Positions 60,600-64,000 of a stretch of 64,000 nucleotides of DNA are shown in pieces. The stretch is from Brevibacillus sp042683565 (GTDB lineage: Bacteria > Bacillota > Bacilli > Brevibacillales > Brevibacillaceae). Positions within the stretch are counted from its first letter, which is position 1; every line of letters begins with the position of its first letter. The position numbers and the translations under genes are program-made. The notes under the pieces are model-generated. The model made no database searches. It was given only the letters and a program-made list of their open reading frames with translations, and was not told the DNA's origin. The stretch is taken from assembly GCF_042683565.1 (NCBI RefSeq), contig NZ_JBHUJW010000043.1, forward strand, positions 930,001-994,000. Reading direction: 5' to 3'.

Positions 60600-62468
60600 T
60601 TATTCTTCCGCCTTTCCTGATACCTTGCGCGTAAACAGTTTGACCGTTCGCTCGTGCTCGTCGTAGCGCGTTTCAAACGCCATCACTTGACCAAAGAAAC
60701 TCAGCGGAACCATCGTTTTCCCCTTTACCGCGAGGACCGGCTTGCCGAGATTGAACTGTTTTCCGTTCACCAGGGCAATCGGCTCCCCTTCCTTGAGAGA
60801 AGCTGTGATTCCGTTTCCACTAACCTGTATTCTCTGCTTCGCTTTGTCCCATTCAACCGCGAGACCCATCCGCCCGCCGATCTCCCGCAATGGCAGATAC
60901 GGCGTCCCATTGGTCAGCCGCGCCGGAATCGACGGGTAGTAGCTCATCCCATTGATGAACGTCGTCACATACGGCTCGAAACGTACCGGACCAAATGCGG
61001 CCGCATTGGATGCCTGGGTGTATGTCTGAAAGTACACCGCTTCACCGCGCAGCGTCTGTCCCAACGCCTGATCGAGATGCGCGGCCCCGATCACGTTACC
61101 GTGATAATTTTGCTGGACGCGGTGCAAAAAACGCTTGTACGCATCATCCCCGATCTGCCGGCGCAGATTGTCGAACAGCAGCGCTCCCCGCGAGTACCAC
61201 GTCAGATGAAACTCCTCCTCGGTCGCAAACTGCTGCAACGGCTTGTCCAGCTTCCCTGCCGGATAACGCTCACGCAGTCGCTGGGCGTCTCGCTCGTACT
61301 CGGCCAGCAGCGCTGATGCCGCCTGGCTTCCGTACCGGTTCTGCAAGTAGTGCACGACGCTCAGTTCGACCAGCCCTTCGTCCAGCCAGCCATGCGACGC
61401 CTCCAGGGTGGCGACGCTGTTGTACCACCATAGATGGGCGATCTCATGCGGCAGCCAATGGTCGATCAGGTTTCGCACGTACATATCCCGCTTGAAAATC
61501 GCCATGTTGGCGTACTCCATCGCATAGGTCGTCCCCGTGCTCGTCTCTGCGATGGCGACATGCGGGTAAGGGAGGTCTCCGTACCAGTCAGCGTACGTCG
61601 GAAACACAGACCGGGCGATCGTTTTGATGCGCTCAATATTTCCTTTGTCCACAGAAGCGATGTCCACGGACAGGTTGGGCCCGAACTGAACGGTCTCCAC
61701 CTGGTACAGCGGGCTGCCGACCAGCGCGAAATTCAGTAGTTTTTTCCCCTGATAGCGGATCTGCTGCCTGCTGTCGTCCAGCGCGGTGCTCGAGCCACGG
61801 CCCCAGGAGCTGACCCAGTTGTAGCCTTTGGGAGAAACAAACGACACATCGTAATCGGCATACTGGTACACAAACGGATCGCCGTAATCGACTCGCAGCG
61901 GCGGATCGTACCATTTGCCCGCCTGGTTTTGCGCGCCCAGCATCGGATACCAGGTCGTCAGCGTCCAGATGTCATCCTTGACCCCGTACCTCGTCCCTCT
62001 GCGCGGCACCGGATTTTCAAATTCAATGGACAACGTGCCCCGAACTTCGGACCCAAACGGGTTGGCGAGCGTCACCATGGAAGTGCCGCGTTCAAACGAA
62101 AGCGGCTTGTCCTTGTAACGGATCGACTTTACCATCATCCGGTTCCACGTGTAATCGTAGACGTACAGACGCAAGTCCTTCGTCTTCGGATTGTCGAACG
62201 CAATCGTCATCTTCCCGGATATTTGAGCATCGGATGTATGTAATTCTGCCTGAATCGTATAGGAGGGATGCAAATTCTTCACATAAGATGGCACGGGCGG
62301 ATCGTACGAAAACGGATCGGCTCCCCCCGGTTCGCCGCCTGCTGAATGATTCGCGGATACAGCAAGCTGTTGGGCAATGTTCGGCCAATAGAGAATGAAT
62401 CCGGCAGAGCCGAACAAAATCAATATCGTAAGACAAACCAAAAGGCTTGTTTGTTGAATTTTTTTCAT
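60600..62468 (-). CDS. Secreted M1-family metallopeptidase with copper-amine-oxidase-like stalk domain
   Basis: A protein of about 622 residues. One N-terminal membrane segment (LLVCLTILILFGSAGFILY) is followed by an M1 N-domain, the gluzincin active site HEIAHLWW with the third ligand Glu in WLDEGLVELS, and a C-terminal copper-amine-oxidase N-like stalk domain (about 510-620; YLPLREIGGRMGLAVEW). The active site is intact, so peptidase activity is likely; substrate unknown. The stop lies four bases before the aroK start. ATG at 62468 is chosen over TTG at 62480. Confidence 0.85.
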   Translation of the reverse strand: MKKIQQTSLLVCLTILILFGSAGFILYWPNIAQQLAVSANHSAGGEPGGADPFSYDPPVPSYVKNLHPSYTIQAELHTSDAQISGKMTIAFDNPKTKDLRLYVYDYTWNRMMVKSIRYKDKPLSFERGTSMVTLANPFGSEVRGTLSIEFENPVPRRGTRYGVKDDIWTLTTWYPMLGAQNQAGKWYDPPLRVDYGDPFVYQYADYDVSFVSPKGYNWVSSWGRGSSTALDDSRQQIRYQGKKLLNFALVGSPLYQVETVQFGPNLSVDIASVDKGNIERIKTIARSVFPTYADWYGDLPYPHVAIAETSTGTTYAMEYANMAIFKRDMYVRNLIDHWLPHEIAHLWWYNSVATLEASHGWLDEGLVELSVVHYLQNRYGSQAASALLAEYERDAQRLRERYPAGKLDKPLQQFATEEEFHLTWYSRGALLFDNLRRQIGDDAYKRFLHRVQQNYHGNVIGAAHLDQALGQTLRGEAVYFQTYTQASNAAAFGPVRFEPYVTTFINGMSYYPSIPARLTNGTPYLPLREIGGRMGLAVEWDKAKQRIQVSGNGITASLKEGEPIALVNGKQFNLGKPVLAVKGKTMVPLSFFGQVMAFETRYDEHERTVKLFTRKVSGKAEE

Positions 62469-62584
62469 GACTTCCCTCAATCGCTATGCGGCAAGCATTT
62501 GTTTTTTTTATAATAGCAAATCATTGTCGACATGAGTAGAAATTCGGGAGATTCTGTTCGGAATTGACGATTGCCGGATGCGGG

Positions 62585-62650
62585 CAAAACGAAAAAACCG
62601 CTCCCGATGCAGGCACTGTAACTTTCCGCGCAAGCACCAGACGGTTTTCC
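62585..62650 (-). terminator. Possible terminator of the regulator gene
   Basis: AAAACCG (62594-62600) can pair with CGGTTTT (62642-62648) and is followed on the minus strand by TTTTTTCG; the intervening 41 bases are only partly paired. It lies just past the regulator stop. Confidence 0.4.
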
Positions 62651-62651
62651 C

Positions 62652-63605
62652 CTACCATGTCTCGTACAGGATCTGGCCGGTATCTGTCAAATCGTATCCC
62701 CCGATGGCCCCCAGCTCTTTCTGATACGACTCCGAACGCAAGATGTCGAGGACCTGCGCAATCAGCTGTTTGTTTTCTTCCTTCTTCAACAGTACGAGGT
62801 CGTAGCGTTCCTTCACGAGCGGGATGAAGTCAACCTGGACCATGCTGGCCGCTTTCTCGATCCCGATCCCCACATCTGCTTCCTTGCGCGCCACCGCTCC
62901 CGCCACAGCGAGATGGCTGGCTTCTTCCCGTTCATAGCCCGCGAGGTCACAGCCCCTGATCCCGTTATTGCGCAGCATCTCCTCGATCAGGGTACGCGCT
63001 CCGGAACCTTTTTCCCTGTTCACCATGCGGATTCCCGGCTTTTGCAAATCCGTCCAGTCACGGATGCCGTGCGGATTGCCTGCCTGTACGTAAAAGCCCG
63101 CCCATCTGGACAAAAGATTGACGATCAGGTAGCGATGCCCAGACAGGATGCTCCGTACATGCCGGATGTTGTATTCGCCGGTATCCCCGTCGTACAGATG
63201 CGTACTGACGATATCAGCCCCGCCCATGTACATCGCGATCAGGCTGTTCATGCTCCCGACATAGGAGCGCAGCGGACGATAGGCGTTGTCCCGGCTGCGC
63301 AAGTGGCTCGCAAGCATGTCCAGGCTGACGTCCTGGCCGCTGATGATGATATCCCTCGCCGTGGCAGCCTGTGCTGCCAGAGGCGGATGCTGCCCAGGCG
63401 GTGTTTCCACGGCTGCTGGCGGCTGCCTGAACTCTCCTTTTGACCTCGCCTTGTACGCCTCCAGGTCGCTCGCGTCCACGCGCATCTGGCGCCCGACGCG
63501 ATACGCCGGCAGCTCTCCTTTTTTGATCAGGTCGTACACGGTCAGTTTGGAGATCCGCAGCAGATTCGCGATTTCTTCTGTCGTATACGAATTGTCAGTG
63601 CTCAT
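62652..63605 (-). CDS. Excisionase-type HTH regulator with periplasmic-binding-protein-like domain
   Basis: A 317-residue regulator. The N-terminal MerR/excisionase HTH (YTTEEIANLLRISKLTVYDL, then YRVGRQMRVDASDLEAY) is joined by a Pro-rich linker to a substrate-binding-like domain (SGQDVSLDMLASHLRSR, GADIVSTHLYDGDTGEYN, NREKGSGARTLIEEMLR) of the ModA/PBP type. Its divergence from modA suggests it senses molybdate and controls the transporter, like YvgK in Bacillus. GGGGAGG lies before the ATG. Confidence 0.85.
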   Translation of the reverse strand: MSTDNSYTTEEIANLLRISKLTVYDLIKKGELPAYRVGRQMRVDASDLEAYKARSKGEFRQPPAAVETPPGQHPPLAAQAATARDIIISGQDVSLDMLASHLRSRDNAYRPLRSYVGSMNSLIAMYMGGADIVSTHLYDGDTGEYNIRHVRSILSGHRYLIVNLLSRWAGFYVQAGNPHGIRDWTDLQKPGIRMVNREKGSGARTLIEEMLRNNGIRGCDLAGYEREEASHLAVAGAVARKEADVGIGIEKAASMVQVDFIPLVKERYDLVLLKKEENKQLIAQVLDILRSESYQKELGAIGGYDLTDTGQILYETW

Positions 63606-63687
63606 GGCTGGCCTCCCCTAACGTAATTCCTGCCTCTTGTTTTCTTTTACCATAAACGGCAATTGATTCTGTGTACAAGATCATTTA

Positions 63688-63717
63688 ATCTAATTATGTT
63701 CAGTTATATCTAATTAT
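63688..63717. promoter_or_regulatory. Direct repeat ATCTAATTAT, candidate operator
   Basis: ATCTAATTAT occurs at 63688-63697 and 63708-63717, exactly 20 bases apart, so both copies face the same side of the helix. The flanking AT-rich DNA also has TATAATTAA twice. It lies between the divergent regulator and modA, so it may be bound by that regulator. Confidence 0.55.
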
Positions 63718-63747
63718 AATTAAATATAATTAACGGAGGTTCTTTTC

Positions 63748-64000
63748 ATGAAAAAGCAATGGTTCGCACTCTGCACAGCCGCGGCGCTCCTGCTCAGCGC
63801 TTGCTCCGGGACACCCGCTGCCTCGCAAGCGTCCGATCCCGCTCCAGCAACGCAGCAAACTCCTTCTCCGGCTGCACAACAAGCAGAAAAGACGGAAATC
63901 ATGGTCTCTGCCGCAGCCAGCCTGACAGACGCATTAAACGAATTGAAGGGGCCGTTTGAAGCGGACAATCCAGGCATCACCCTTACATTTAACTTCGGCA
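63748..64000 (+). CDS. modA: Molybdate ABC transporter substrate-binding protein ModA (partial)
   Basis: The first 84 residues are in the window; the 3' end is cut. A lipoprotein signal (ALLLSACSG, lipobox Cys19) is followed by a Pro/Ala/Gln-rich linker and the start of the binding domain (IMVSAAASLTDALNELKGPF), the typical ModA beginning. It binds molybdate outside the membrane for import. TAACGGAGG lies 9 bases before the ATG. The permease genes would be expected to follow to the right. Confidence 0.88.
   Translation, partial: MKKQWFALCTAAALLLSACSGTPAASQASDPAPATQQTPSPAAQQAEKTEIMVSAAASLTDALNELKGPFEADNPGITLTFNFG

Noticed and set aside
1..64000. CRISPR array, phage or insertion sequence
   Set aside because: No regularly spaced repeats, no transposase or integrase, and no terminal inverted repeats were found.
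1..64000. tRNA or rRNA genes
   Set aside because: No cloverleaf with a TTC-A loop and CCA end and no rRNA-like stretch was noticed in the intergenic gaps by eye.

Overview
The window looks like one continuous chromosomal stretch from a moderately GC-rich, endospore-forming Gram-positive bacterium of the Bacillales. Brevibacillus or a close relative is the best guess, from the spo0A, spoIVB and complete spoIIIA genes, the Bacillus yqh-type gene order, strong GGAGG-type ribosome binding sites and frequent GTG/TTG starts. Most genes lie on the minus strand. I saw no rRNA, tRNA, CRISPR array, insertion sequence or prophage.

Layout by coordinate. 1-2.6 kb: a BkdR-like sigma-54 activator with enhancer-like sites beyond its 3' end, and a divergent yqzF. 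2.6-5.9 kb: a minus-strand cluster steA - steB - family 2 glycosyltransferase - MraY/WecA-like family 4 transferase. 6-11 kb: accessory genes (two methyltransferases around a VOC protein, a divergent LysR regulator, a Tat-type phosphoesterase, a beta-carbonic anhydrase). 11.2-28.2 kb: a long housekeeping and sporulation block read right to left: accB-accC, asp23-like, amaP, DUF2273, nusB, a TsaD-like paralogue, folD, xseA-xseB, ispA, dxs, tlyA, nadK, argR, recN, spoIVB, spo0A. 28.4-33.8 kb: the eight-gene spoIIIA operon. 33.9-42.7 kb: CD1247-type protein, yqhV, the sulfolactate pair comA-comB, DUF441, efp, a Xaa-Pro peptidase, aroQ, yqhR, yqhQ, yqhP, a patatin-like protein and mntR. 42.8-49.1 kb: FMN reductase, a YkvI-like membrane protein, a PAS histidine kinase, a degenerate M28 peptidase and D-amino-acid transaminase. 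49.2-55.4 kb: lipM, an AT-rich P-loop ATPase, and gcvT-gcvPA-gcvPB under a tandem glycine riboswitch. 55.6-62.5 kb: a SNF2 helicase, yqhG, a secreted protein, ykuS, yqzE, aroK and an M1 peptidase. 62.6-64 kb: a regulator with an excisionase-type HTH and a binding-protein-like domain, divergent from modA, which is cut by the window end.

Functional links. Spo0A, the candidate sporulation kinase, SpoIVB, SpoIIIA and the sulfolactate pair all relate to endospore formation. The gcv genes and lipM belong together because the glycine cleavage system depends on lipoylated GcvH. dxs and ispA supply isoprenoids. accB-accC start fatty-acid synthesis, and the asp23/amaP/DUF2273 genes after them are an envelope-stress module.

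The most interesting items are: steA-steB with two glycosyltransferases, in an order resembling the actinobacterial tlyA-nadK-recN-steA-steB locus; an M28 homologue lacking several catalytic residues; a TsaD paralogue between nusB and folD; a P-loop ATPase that looks like a fusion of native and foreign DNA; and several symmetric or repeated DNA sites (ends of bkdR, upstream of the LysR gene, mntR and modA) that look like operators.
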